From DATLXU01 sp035575515 (lineage in GTDB: Bacteria > Acidobacteriota > Blastocatellia > UBA7656): 64,000 nt of DNA. This document shows, piece by piece, positions 1 through 8,467 of this stretch. Under the pieces are notes generated by a model that ran no database searches, was not told the origin of the DNA, and saw only the letters and a program-made list of their open reading frames with translations. Numbering within the stretch: position 1 is the first letter of the stretch; each line of letters begins with the position of its first letter. The stretch covers positions 1 to 64,000 of the forward strand of contig DATLXU010000015.1 of the NCBI GenBank assembly GCA_035575515.1, given 5' to 3'. Both the position numbers and the translations under genes were made by a program.

Positions 1-290
1 GCTCGCGCAACGCCCGCCGCAAGCATCTCAACTTCAAAACCAAGCTCACGGAGCAGCCATGCAAACGCGCCGTTGAGTTCATAACAGAAGCCGCCGCGCC
101 GCTCGTCAATTATCTTTTGCAAAATGCGCTCTTCATCAAGAACAATCTCTCGATTGATATGAATGTCGAGGTTTTCAAACGGCACGGCGAACATATGTGC
201 GCGATGCAATGCGCGCAGCGTTTCGCTCGTCGGCTCAAGCGAGCCGCTATAGTTGATTCGGTCCAGATACTTCTCAACCTTCTGCTTCAT
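1..290 (-). CDS. Arylamine N-acetyltransferase, N-terminal part (runs off the window)
   Basis: The reverse strand reads from an ATG at 290 without a stop to the window edge, giving 96 residues. The family transfers an acetyl group from acetyl-CoA to arylamines and hydrazines in the cytoplasm. The frame shows the family N-terminus, including AVPFENLDIH (residues 35-44) and RRGGFCYELN (64-73). The Cys falls at residue 69, the position of the catalytic Cys in most bacterial NATs. The His and Asp of the triad lie beyond the edge. The gene diverges from the molybdenum hydroxylase operon. The AGAGG upstream is a weak ribosome site but supports this start. Confidence 0.9.
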   Translation of the reverse strand, partial: MKQKVEKYLDRINYSGSLEPTSETLRALHRAHMFAVPFENLDIHINREIVLDEERILQKIIDERRGGFCYELNGAFAWLLRELGFEVEMLAAGVAR

Positions 291-463
291 GGTTCGCCTC
301 TGCTTTTGAGTGTAACCAGCGCGACAGCGGAATTCCAGCAATCCGGTTTTCTATTCACGCCACCAACATAACCACGCGGAGAATAGTGGATTGATAACGT
401 TTATCCGTGAGTGTCAGCGCGATTGCAGTGAGCGGTGTGAACGCTTGCGTCTCAGTTGAAGAC

Positions 464-492
464 TTGTCACGACACCAATCGGCGAGTAAACT
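464..492 (+). promoter_or_regulatory. Candidate sigma-70 promoter of the molybdenum hydroxylase operon
   Basis: TTGTCA (464-469) and TAAACT (487-492) are separated by 17 bases. Transcription would start near 499, about 18 bases before the ATG at 517, leaving room for the GGAGG ribosome site. Seen by eye only. Confidence 0.45.
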
Positions 493-516
493 AGCGCAAA
501 TCTTCGGAGGCTTCCG

Positions 517-2823
517 ATGGCGGTCGGTCAAAACGTTTTGCGAAAAGAGGGATACGAAAAACTGACGGGAGCAGCCCGCTACATCGCCGACTACGCGATT
601 GAAGGAATGCTTTGCGGCAAAACTATCCGAAGCACGATTGCGCGCGGGCGAATAAAATCAATCCAGTTCGATTCCGGCTACGACTGGTCGCGCATCGTCG
701 TCGCTGATTATCGAGACATTCCCGGCGCAAACTACGTCGCGCTGATTGAAACCGACCAGCCGTTGCTCGCTGAATCAGAAGTCCGTCACGCCGAAGAGCC
801 TGTCTTGCTGATTGCCGCTGAAAGCAAACACGAAGCGGAAGAAGCCGCGCGCCATATTCATATCGAATATGAAGAGAGCAACCCGGTGCTCACCATTGAA
901 GAATCGCTTCGAGCCGATGAGATAATTTTCGGCAGCGACAACGTGATGAAGCGATACCTTATAGGTCGCGGCGATGTTGACGAGGGATTCGCTCAAGCCG
1001 ATTTCATAATCGAAGGCGAATACCGCGTTCCGCATCAGGAGCAACTTTACATCGAGCCTCAGGGAGTAATTGCCATACCTGGTGACGGCGAGATGACCGT
1101 GATGGGTTCGATGCAGTGTCCGTACTACGTTCACAAGGCTCTGAAGCAGTTGTTGAATCTCGATGATGAGCGAGCCGTTGTGATTCAAACGACGACAGGC
1201 GGCGGCTTTGGCGGCAAGGAAGAATATCCTTCGATGATTGCTTCGCACGCGGCATTGCTCGCTCATAAGGCGCGGCGGCCCGTGAAGATCATTTATGACC
1301 GCGCCGAAGACATCGCTGCAACAACAAAGCGCCATCCCGGAATCATCCGACACCGGACGGGCGTGACGCGCGACGGGCGGCTCACGGCAAGCGAGATTGA
1401 CATAGTCCTCGATGGCGGCGCGTATGTGACGCTCACGCCCGTCGTGTTGTCGCGCGGCGCGATACACGCGCTTGGCCCGTATCGCTGCCCTAACGTTCGA
1501 GTGACGGCTCGCGCTGTCGCAACGAACACTCCGCCCAACGGCGCATTCAGAGGATTCGGCGCGCCGCAGGTCGCATTCGCTTACGAGATGCAGATGGAAA
1601 AAATCGCCGCCACGCTACAGATTGATCCGCTTGAGTTGAGGCGAATTAATATGCTGCGCGAAGGCGACATAACGGCAACGGGTCAACAACTCGCTTGGAG
1701 CGTCGGGTCTGAGGATGTATTGAACGCGGCAGTTGAGAGTTCCAACTTTTTTGAGAAGCGGAGATCGGCGCGCGAGTTCAATCAAGCAATCGAAGAATCA
1801 TTGAAGCAATCCCCCGCCCAAACTGAAAACAAGAGGCGCGGCGTTGGGCTTTCGTTCTTCTTTCACGGCGCGGGATTCACCGGAAGCGGTGAAGCGAAAA
1901 TGAAAGCTCAGGCGGGCATCGAAGTCACAGCCGAAGGGCGAGCGCGCATTCTCTCAGCATCAACTGAGATCGGTCAGGGCACGCGAACGATCTTCTGCCA
2001 GATAGTCGCGGACGAAATCGGCGTTGATTTCAATGATGTTGAGATTGAAGAGCCGGATACGTCGCGCGTGCCCGACAGCGGGCCCACAGTTGCCTCGCGC
2101 ACAACGATGGTAGTCGGGCGAGTCGTGCAGCTCGCGGCGCGCGAGGTGAAAGAAAAGCTCTTGTGCTTTGCTGCTGAACGATTCGGAACTTCGGACATAA
2201 AGATTATCGAAGGCTGGCTTATTGCTGATGAAAAGCGGCTCGCGCGATTTGAAGAGACAGCGCGCGATTACCTCGCGCAGCACGGCGAGTTGCGCGTTTA
2301 CGCTCGATACGCTCACCCGCCCACAGTTGAATGGGATGATGAGACGTATTCGGGCGACGCGTATCCTGTCTATTCGTGGGGCGCGGATGTGGCCGAAGTT
2401 GAAGTTGACATGGACACGTATGAAGTCACGGTCGTGAAGATAACGACCGCCCAGGACATTGGCCGCGCGATTCACCCGTTGCTTGCGGCGGGACAGATCG
2501 AAGGCGGAACGCTTCAAGCAGTTGGTTATGGATTGCTCGAAGAACTGGTATGGAATCGCGGGCGCATAGTGAACAACCGATTGACGAACTATATTATTCC
2601 CACATCACTCGATGCGCCTGAGATGGAGACAGTCATTGTTGAAAAAGAGTATCCGCACGGCCCGTTTGGCGCGAAGGGCGTTGGCGAGCTTCCAATGGAC
2701 GGCGCAGCGCCCGCGATAGCGGCAGCAGTATTCAACGCGACTGGCGCGTTTGTCAACGAGATACCGATAACGCCTGAACGACTACAAAGAGCGTTGGAAG
2801 TAAGGATAGTGGTTATTGATTGA
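517..2823 (+). CDS. Molybdenum hydroxylase (xanthine dehydrogenase family), molybdopterin-binding large subunit
   Basis: 768 residues, the normal size for a separate large subunit. The N-terminal a/b hammerhead domain (about 15-125) is followed by two molybdenum-cofactor-binding domains. Family motifs are GGGFGGKEE (228-236), GAFRGFGAPQ (342-351) and FGAKGVGELP (717-726). Glu 724 matches the conserved active-site Glu that starts hydroxylation of the substrate carbon. The CSFR motif of form I CO dehydrogenase is absent, so an N-heterocycle or aldehyde substrate is more likely than CO. The substrate cannot be read from the sequence. It is the first gene of a three-subunit operon, with a GGAGG ribosome site before the ATG. 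Confidence 0.93.
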   Translation: MAVGQNVLRKEGYEKLTGAARYIADYAIEGMLCGKTIRSTIARGRIKSIQFDSGYDWSRIVVADYRDIPGANYVALIETDQPLLAESEVRHAEEPVLLIAAESKHEAEEAARHIHIEYEESNPVLTIEESLRADEIIFGSDNVMKRYLIGRGDVDEGFAQADFIIEGEYRVPHQEQLYIEPQGVIAIPGDGEMTVMGSMQCPYYVHKALKQLLNLDDERAVVIQTTTGGGFGGKEEYPSMIASHAALLAHKARRPVKIIYDRAEDIAATTKRHPGIIRHRTGVTRDGRLTASEIDIVLDGGAYVTLTPVVLSRGAIHALGPYRCPNVRVTARAVATNTPPNGAFRGFGAPQVAFAYEMQMEKIAATLQIDPLELRRINMLREGDITATGQQLAWSVGSEDVLNAAVESSNFFEKRRSAREFNQAIEESLKQSPAQTENKRRGVGLSFFFHGAGFTGSGEAKMKAQAGIEVTAEGRARILSASTEIGQGTRTIFCQIVADEIGVDFNDVEIEEPDTSRVPDSGPTVASRTTMVVGRVVQLAAREVKEKLLCFAAERFGTSDIKIIEGWLIADEKRLARFEETARDYLAQHGELRVYARYAHPPTVEWDDETYSGDAYPVYSWGADVAEVEVDMDTYEVTVVKITTAQDIGRAIHPLLAAGQIEGGTLQAVGYGLLEELVWNRGRIVNNRLTNYIIPTSLDAPEMETVIVEKEYPHGPFGAKGVGELPMDGAAPAIAAAVFNATGAFVNEIPITPERLQRALEVRIVVID

Positions 2824-3287
2824 TGAAGATTCAATTTCAAGTGAACGGAACGCCGCGCGAATTGGATACGCCGCCGATGAAGCGAGTACTCGACGTGTTG
2901 CGCGAAGACCTGCGGCTCACTGGCACGAAGGAAGGCTGCGGCGAAGGCGAGTGCGGCGCTTGCTCGATCATCGTTGACGGCGAGGTGATAAACTCTTGCC
3001 TCGTGCCCGTGTGCCAGGTGAACGGCTCGCGCATCTTGACGGTTGAAGGGCTTGCGCGCGATGGAAGGCTTGACCCGTTGCAACAGGCTTTCCTTGAATG
3101 CGGCGGCGCGCAGTGCGGGATCTGCACGCCGGGAATGCTCATCGCCGCTCGCGCGCTGCTCGATGTGAACGCTCATCCTTCGCGAGATGAAATCAAAGAA
3201 GCGATTGCGGGAAATCTCTGCCGCTGCACAGGCTACGTCAAGATTATTGACGCGATAGAACAGGCCGCAAAGACTCGATTACGGTAA
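2823..3287 (+). CDS. Molybdenum hydroxylase, small [2Fe-2S] subunit
   Basis: 154 residues carrying two [2Fe-2S] clusters that pass electrons from the molybdenum centre to FAD. The plant-ferredoxin-like cluster is ligated by C39, C44, C47 and C59. The C-terminal cluster uses C98, C101, C133 and C135 (QCGIC and CRCTGY). The ATG at 2823 overlaps the TGA of the large subunit (TGATG), so translational coupling is likely. An upstream in-frame TTG at 2820 is a less likely start. Confidence 0.95.
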   Translation: MKIQFQVNGTPRELDTPPMKRVLDVLREDLRLTGTKEGCGEGECGACSIIVDGEVINSCLVPVCQVNGSRILTVEGLARDGRLDPLQQAFLECGGAQCGICTPGMLIAARALLDVNAHPSRDEIKEAIAGNLCRCTGYVKIIDAIEQAAKTRLR

Positions 3288-3293
3288 TAATTC

Positions 3294-4166
3294 ATGCCTC
3301 TCACAGCAACAGCGCATTCGCCAGCGACGCTCGCCGACGCCTACGCGATACTGGCCGAACGCGGCAGCGCGATTAAAGTCATCGCAGGCGGCACTGACCT
3401 GATGGTGCTGATGAACGCTCACCTGCTTAATGCAAAAGAGTTCCTGGACATCTGGCGAGTTGATGAGCTTCGCGGCATAACGGATGAAGGCGATTGCGTG
3501 CGCATTGGCGCGCTTACGACTTACACGCAATTGATTCGCTCGCCGCTCGTTCAACAATTTGCGCCTTCGCTGGTTCAAGCGTCGCGCACAATCGGAGCGA
3601 TTCAGATTCAAAATCGTGGAACCATCGGCGGCAACATCGTGAACGCTTCGCCCGCAGGCGACTCGCTCCCCGTGCTAGCGGCTTACGATGCAAAAGTTGA
3701 GATTGGCAGCCAGAGGGGCGAGCGACACATTTCGTTCAACGAGTTCTACACGGGCTATCGAAAGACTGTGCTTGAGCCTGACGAATTAGTTGTCGCCGTT
3801 CGCATTCCGAAATTGAAAGCAGGCGAACGCGATTTTTTCTGGAAAGTGGGCACGCGCCGCGCGCAGGCTATATCGAAAACTGTGATGGCCGCGAAAGCAA
3901 AGATGGCTGGCGGCATAGTTGAATCAATTAGCATTGCCGCCGGAAGCGTCGCGCCGACAGTGATTCGCGCGCGCCGCACGGAATCAGTGCTCGCAGGTAA
4001 AATGCTCACGCGAGATTTAATCGAGCAGGCCCGTCACAGCATATTGCTAGAGGTTTCACCCATCACAGACCTGCGCTCGACTGAGCATTACCGGCGTACT
4101 GTCACAGGCAACGTGCTTGTGAAGTTCCTTCGCCAATTAAATCTTTCGCAAGGAAATAATCAATGA
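3294..4166 (+). CDS. Molybdenum hydroxylase, FAD-binding medium subunit
   Basis: 290 residues of the CoxM/XdhB type. This subunit takes electrons from the Fe-S subunit and passes them to the final acceptor. The FAD-binding signatures AGGTDLM (about 32-38) and TIGGNIVNASPAGDSLP (about 108-124) are intact. It begins 6 bases after the small subunit, completing the holoenzyme in the order large, small, medium. No maturation gene (XdhC, MocA) follows. The region just downstream is occupied by gene remnants instead. Confidence 0.94.
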   Translation: MPLTATAHSPATLADAYAILAERGSAIKVIAGGTDLMVLMNAHLLNAKEFLDIWRVDELRGITDEGDCVRIGALTTYTQLIRSPLVQQFAPSLVQASRTIGAIQIQNRGTIGGNIVNASPAGDSLPVLAAYDAKVEIGSQRGERHISFNEFYTGYRKTVLEPDELVVAVRIPKLKAGERDFFWKVGTRRAQAISKTVMAAKAKMAGGIVESISIAAGSVAPTVIRARRTESVLAGKMLTRDLIEQARHSILLEVSPITDLRSTEHYRRTVTGNVLVKFLRQLNLSQGNNQ

Positions 4167-4612
4167 GGTTGATGATGAACAGAGGGTTGCCATCAGTGCG
4201 CTGATGAATCAGACGGGCCAGATCATGCGGAAAGCGGTTGGCAGGAAATCGCGCCGCGAGATAATCCGCAACCATTTGCTCGCTCAGAAACCGCAGCGGC
4301 AATTCTTCGCACAGGCGACGAGGCTGCAACTCTTGTTTGACAGCTTTCAGCGGATGTTGAGCCGACATCAAATCGGCTGGCATGTAGGTTCCGATTATCA
4401 TTAACCGCGCAGGCTCGCGGCGGCGGGCGAGATACGAGATTAAAATGGTCGGGTCAGCGGCCACCCGCGCGAGGAACGCTTCAACGACAGTCGTTTCCCG
4501 ATGCCCGGCTCGCCCGTTACGAAGATCAGTTGCCGCTCGCCTCTGAGAGCGTTATAGAGCCTGCTATGTAGCTGTGCGATCTCTTCATCGCGCCCGACAA
4601 TTTTCAACTATG
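4163..4612 (-). pseudogene. Remnant of a winged-helix/AAA-type ATPase regulator, disrupted
   Basis: The reverse strand begins with IVGRDEEIAQLHSRL and reaches a Walker A, VTGEPGIGK. Immediately after the Lys one base is missing, and the family-like continuation TTVVEAFLARVAADP is in another frame. That frame runs into LISYLARRREPARLMIIGTY. From memory, this segment of intact relatives lies roughly a hundred residues further on, so an internal deletion is also likely. The remnant ends around DGNPLFIINLID at the 3' end of the FAD subunit gene. The DNA-binding N-terminus is absent. In intact relatives the ATPase follows a winged-helix domain. Confidence 0.75.
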
Positions 4613-4826
4613 CGGAGTCGGACAAGATAAAATTGCGCCAGCAGCTCGTTTCTTCACCTTTGATCAAAATGGCCTGCCGAGCGGCTCAATCAATGTAAGG
4701 CACGCCATAACGCTCACAGGCGAAGACGAATACGAGGGAACTGGCACAGCCGAGTTTTACGACCTCGGCAGCAACCTGCTCGGAGCAGCCGACTTCACAA
4801 CTACTGCCAAACGCATCAACCCCTGA
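4605..4826 (+). pseudogene. C-terminal remnant of a secreted acidobacterial-type hypothetical protein
   Basis: An open frame without a start codon contains ARFFTFDQNGLPSG, then HAITLTGEDEYEGTGTAEF and a C-terminus in AKRINP before TGA at 4824. It resembles the C-terminal beta-rich half of a secreted hypothetical family I associate with acidobacteria. The relation is from memory and uncertain. The frame abuts the ATPase remnant head to head near 4605-4620, so the region looks like a deletion junction. No promoter or ribosome site is visible, and it is probably not expressed. Confidence 0.45.
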
Positions 4827-4889
4827 CTCTCAAAAGAATAAATGCCGACCTGTGAGCCTTAAGATTTCAGAGGCAGGTCGGCAACATCG

Positions 4890-6617
4890 CTACAAGCTCG
4901 CTTTCCCTTCTTTCCTTACCTTGCCCGGCCCCCACAGCGCGCGACCAGGTTTTGCGCCTGTATGTTCGCCGTCTTTCAGCACCTGAACGCCATTGACAAA
5001 GACATGCTTCACGCCGGTTGAATACTGGTGCGGGTTCTCAAACGTCGCGTGATCTGCAATCGTCTTTGGGTCGAACACAACTACATCAGCGAACATCCCT
5101 ACTTTCAAAAAACCACGATGGTCTAATTCGAGATTTGTCGCGGGCAATCCTGAAAGACGATGAATCGCTTCCTGAAGCGTGATGACTTTTTCATCGCGCA
5201 CGTACTTGCCCAACAGCCTTGCGAAGTTTCCATAGGCGCGCGGGTGAGTGCTGGAACGGGTGAAAGGCTCTACGGGAGCCATCGAAGCCGCGTCCGAGCC
5301 AAACGACACCCAAGGCTGTTGCATCTGCTTTTTGACAACGTCTTCGCTCATCATGAAATAAACGGTCCCGACGCGCGAGCGGTCTTCATAAACCAGATCC
5401 ATAATCGTCTCTTCAGGCGATTTGCCGCGCATCTTTGCGACTTCGGCGAGAGTCTTCCCCGTGAGCGGCTTCAGCGCTTCAGTGCGAAATCCCACAAGCA
5501 AAATCCGGTCGGGCGAGCCTGCAAGCTGATAAAGATTCTCCCAGTCATTGGACGGCGTGCGAATCGCTTCGATGATCTTCTTTCGAGTCTCAGGGTCTTG
5601 CAACCTTTTGTTGGCGGCCTCGCGGCCTCCGTCAAAAACCCATGGCGGCATCGCGGCATCAAGCCCCGTCGCGCCAGCCGTGTAGGTGTACATATCTGCG
5701 GTTATCTTCACCCCGCGACGGCGCGCGTCATTAATCATCTTGATTACCTGATCCATCTTCTTCCAGTTCGCTTCGCCCGACGCTTTCAAATGATAAATCT
5801 CCGCAGGCAGTCCCGCCTCGCGACTTATGCGAATCGTCTCTTGCACGGCTTCGATGAGCTGATTCCCTTCACTGCGAATGTGCGCCGTGTATTTGCCTTT
5901 GTATCGAGCGGCGACTTTGCACAACTCAATCAACTCTTCGGTCCTGGCGAAAAACGCCGGAGGATAAATTAGAGCCGTCGTGATTCCTAACGCGCCCGCT
6001 TCCATCTCGCGCCGCACAAGCTCGCGCATTTGATTCAACTGCTCAGGCGTAGGCGGCTTGTCTTCAAGCCCGATGACGTACTCGCGAATAGTCGGCGCTC
6101 CGATGAACGAAGCGACATTTTGAGAGATGCCGCGCTTTTCCAGATACATCAGGTACTCTGCGAGTGTAGTCCATGGGATTTCATTTTTGATGTCGCCCTG
6201 CGCGCTCACTCGCCTTCGTTTCATCTCGTCGTTCAAAGGTCCCATCGAAGATTCGCCGAAGATTTGAGTCGTCACGCCTTGACGAATCTCACTCTGCGAG
6301 CGGCCATCCGCAATCAATGAACTCTCGGAGTGCGAGAGCATATTGATGAAACCGGGCGCGACGGCGAGTCCTGTTGCATCTACAATGACAGGCGCGGTTG
6401 TTGATTTGAGATTCCCGATTGCGGCTATGCGGTCGCCTTTGATTCCGACATCAGCGCGAACGGGCGCGCGGCCCGTGCCGTCATAGACGGTTCCATTCCT
6501 GATGATGACATCGAATGTGGCGGGCTGTTTTGATTGCGCCGCAACCGCGAGCGGAAGCGCCGTCATCAGCCACGCGGCGAGCAACGCGCGCAGGATTGTT
6601 ATCACTCGTTTTTGCAT
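4890..6617 (-). CDS. Secreted N-acyl-D-amino-acid deacylase-like amidohydrolase with altered metal motif
   Basis: 575 residues with a Sec signal peptide (about 1-27, ending AVAAQS), so the protein is exported. Family members hydrolyse N-acyl-D-amino acids. The amidohydrolase body follows, with conserved segments YTAHIRSEG, IYHLKASGE, TADMYTYTAGATG, FGSDAAS and HPRAYG. The first metal-binding motif reads H96-S97-E98. The paralogue at 16630-18252 has the normal HSHSD, so here the second His is replaced by Glu. This may mark a subfamily with a different metal site or substrate. The gene follows the M1 peptidase on the same strand after a 27-bp inverted repeat. The pair may process peptides and amino acids in the periplasm. 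Confidence 0.85.
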   Translation of the reverse strand: MQKRVITILRALLAAWLMTALPLAVAAQSKQPATFDVIIRNGTVYDGTGRAPVRADVGIKGDRIAAIGNLKSTTAPVIVDATGLAVAPGFINMLSHSESSLIADGRSQSEIRQGVTTQIFGESSMGPLNDEMKRRRVSAQGDIKNEIPWTTLAEYLMYLEKRGISQNVASFIGAPTIREYVIGLEDKPPTPEQLNQMRELVRREMEAGALGITTALIYPPAFFARTEELIELCKVAARYKGKYTAHIRSEGNQLIEAVQETIRISREAGLPAEIYHLKASGEANWKKMDQVIKMINDARRRGVKITADMYTYTAGATGLDAAMPPWVFDGGREAANKRLQDPETRKKIIEAIRTPSNDWENLYQLAGSPDRILLVGFRTEALKPLTGKTLAEVAKMRGKSPEETIMDLVYEDRSRVGTVYFMMSEDVVKKQMQQPWVSFGSDAASMAPVEPFTRSSTHPRAYGNFARLLGKYVRDEKVITLQEAIHRLSGLPATNLELDHRGFLKVGMFADVVVFDPKTIADHATFENPHQYSTGVKHVFVNGVQVLKDGEHTGAKPGRALWGPGKVRKEGKASL

Positions 6618-6637
6618 GGGATTGTCTCCTTAAAACA

Positions 6638-6720
6638 AACCGCAGAGTCACCGCAGACACAGAGGATACACAAAGGTAATTTAAAAATCTTTTCTCCGTG
6701 TCTGCGGTGACTCTGCGGTT
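6638..6720. repeat. Long inverted repeat (27-bp arms) between the D-aminoacylase-like and M1 peptidase genes
   Basis: The arms 6638-6664 and 6694-6720 are reverse complements with one mismatch (AACCGCAGAGTCACCGCAGA... against ...TCTGCGGTGACTCTGCGGTT), separated by a 29-base loop. The CGCAGAG/CTCTGCG core resembles a widespread class of intergenic palindromes. It starts 4 bases past the stop of the M1 peptidase on the reverse strand and ends 20 bases before the amidohydrolase start. It could therefore act as an mRNA processing or attenuation hairpin. Confidence 0.85.
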
Positions 6721-6724
6721 ATTC

Positions 6725-8335
6725 TCATTTTGCTTCAGTCAGATTCAAAACCTTTAGCACCCATTCATCCGGATCAATCGAGATGCTTGTTGGCTTAGCG
6801 GCGAGTTTGAACGTAAAGACCTGCTCGCGCTCATTCATCTCGATTACTTCACGCCGCGCCGTGTTGCCAAGTTTTATCTCAACGTCGAGAGGCATCTGAA
6901 AAACTGTCTTCTCCTGCGTCTGTCTTATGCGCAACGTCAACTGCTTCGCATTTACATCCCACAACCAGGTCGCGTCATAAACGGGATAGCCCGGCTCAAA
7001 AATCCACTCGTTGAAAAACCATTCGAGCGAGCGGCCCGCGTGTCGCTCCATCACGCGCTGGAAATCAATCGTCAGCGCGTTGCGATCTCGATAGCTTCGA
7101 TAGTAATCGCGTATGCCTTCAAAGAATTTCTCGTCTCCCATCAAATGCCGCAGCATATGCAGCACCCACGCGCCCTTTTGATAGTTGTTGCGATTCAGCA
7201 GATCGAAAAGGTTTGTGATGCTCGGATCGTAAATCGGGCGAGGGTTTGTGCCATAGGCGTCAAGATAAGCCTGCTTGTCTTCGAGCATCAGGCGAACGAA
7301 TTTGTCGCGCCCGTCCGCCCGCTCAAAAAATACGTGACCAAAATACTGCGCGAATGATTCGCTCAACCAGAGATGATGCCAGTCGGCTTCGGTAACGGAA
7401 TCGCCGAACCATTGATGAACAATCTCATGCGCAACAGTTCCTTCGAGCCTGCCGCTTCCATTGAATGCGTTTTCATCAAAAAAAATCGCTGATGAATTCT
7501 CCATGCCGCCGAAGCGCGTTGACGATTGAACGAGAGCCAGCTTCTCATACGGGAACGGGTCTATGAGGTTGGCGTAAAACTCAAGCATCTGCGCGGCGCG
7601 GCCATAATCTTTCAGGCCGTTGTTGAAATCCTTCGAGTAAAGATAATAAGAAAGCTGCAAGCCTTTCCATGCGTTTTCATATTTTATTGCAAACTTCGTC
7701 GCGCCAATCACCATGCAATAAACGGGAATCGGAACCTCTTCGCGCCAGTGCCAAATCCTGCTTCCATTCAGGGCGCTGGTCGTCAGGAGCGCGCCATTTG
7801 CAATCACGTCGTAAGTCGCTGGAGCGGTCACAAGAAAATCAACTTTGGCTTTGTCGTAAGGATGATCAATCGAAGGGAACCAGTAGTGAGCGCGGTTCGG
7901 CCAGTTGTCAGCGAAGATCGTCCTGTCGCCGAACTTGTTCTTCTTGATAAAAAGCCCGTCAGTCGGGCGGCCATGATACTTGACTAAGATCGAGTACTCG
8001 TCGCCACGTTTGTTGTTGCCTTTGAGCGGAATCCTGAGCTTGTCGCCCTCGCGCGCATAGTTAATTCTGTTTGGCTCATAAGAACCTGCTTGAGCAACAA
8101 AGTCCACTTCAAACCCCGAAAAGTCGAGGCTGATCTCTTTGACATTATCCTCATTGAATCTTATAAGAATAGTCGTCGTTGCTTTTATTTCGTCTGATGA
8201 ATCATCTAGATCTATCGAAATGAGATAATGTATGACATCAATGGCGCTGTTGCGCGGGTAGTTGTCTTGCGCGATTGCCGGCGCGAGGCTCAGGCAAACC
8301 AACAGCGCAAGAGCAAAGCAGACTCTCTTAATCAC
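6725..8335 (-). CDS. Secreted M1-family zinc metallopeptidase
   Basis: 536 residues with a cleavable signal peptide (about 1-22, ending APAIAQ). M1 enzymes remove N-terminal residues from peptides. The substrate-binding motif GGMEN is at 276-280. The zinc site HEIVH is at 303-307, with the third ligand E326 in LWLSE, the canonical HEXXH-X18-E. The protein is shorter than full-length PepN (about 870 residues) and lacks its large C-terminal helical domain. It is probably the first gene of the pair with the amidohydrolase downstream and diverges from the cysteine synthase-like gene. Confidence 0.93.
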   Translation of the reverse strand: MIKRVCFALALLVCLSLAPAIAQDNYPRNSAIDVIHYLISIDLDDSSDEIKATTTILIRFNEDNVKEISLDFSGFEVDFVAQAGSYEPNRINYAREGDKLRIPLKGNNKRGDEYSILVKYHGRPTDGLFIKKNKFGDRTIFADNWPNRAHYWFPSIDHPYDKAKVDFLVTAPATYDVIANGALLTTSALNGSRIWHWREEVPIPVYCMVIGATKFAIKYENAWKGLQLSYYLYSKDFNNGLKDYGRAAQMLEFYANLIDPFPYEKLALVQSSTRFGGMENSSAIFFDENAFNGSGRLEGTVAHEIVHQWFGDSVTEADWHHLWLSESFAQYFGHVFFERADGRDKFVRLMLEDKQAYLDAYGTNPRPIYDPSITNLFDLLNRNNYQKGAWVLHMLRHLMGDEKFFEGIRDYYRSYRDRNALTIDFQRVMERHAGRSLEWFFNEWIFEPGYPVYDATWLWDVNAKQLTLRIRQTQEKTVFQMPLDVEIKLGNTARREVIEMNEREQVFTFKLAAKPTSISIDPDEWVLKVLNLTEAK

Positions 8336-8415
8336 GAATCCTTCCTCCCAACATCACTCTGAACGCGAGCGCATCATAAAGTGCGGGACACGGTTCACGC
8401 AACCGGGAAGAGGAT

Positions 8416-8444
8416 TTGTTTCGCGCTCGCTTCTTTGCTACATT
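8416..8444 (+). promoter_or_regulatory. Candidate sigma-70 promoter for the cysteine synthase-like gene
   Basis: TTGTTT (8416-8421), a 17-base spacer and TACATT (8439-8444) predict a start near 8451. It lies in the divergent space between the M1 peptidase and this gene. Confidence 0.45.
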
Positions 8445-8467
8445 AGCGCAGACCTCGCAGTAAGAGA

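Noticed and set aside
117..371. 84-codon forward frame at the window start
   Set aside because: Lies antisense to the N-acetyltransferase, whose catalytic motif is clear.
5160..5972. 270-codon forward frame
   Set aside because: Antisense shadow of the D-aminoacylase-like gene; no start context and no domain.
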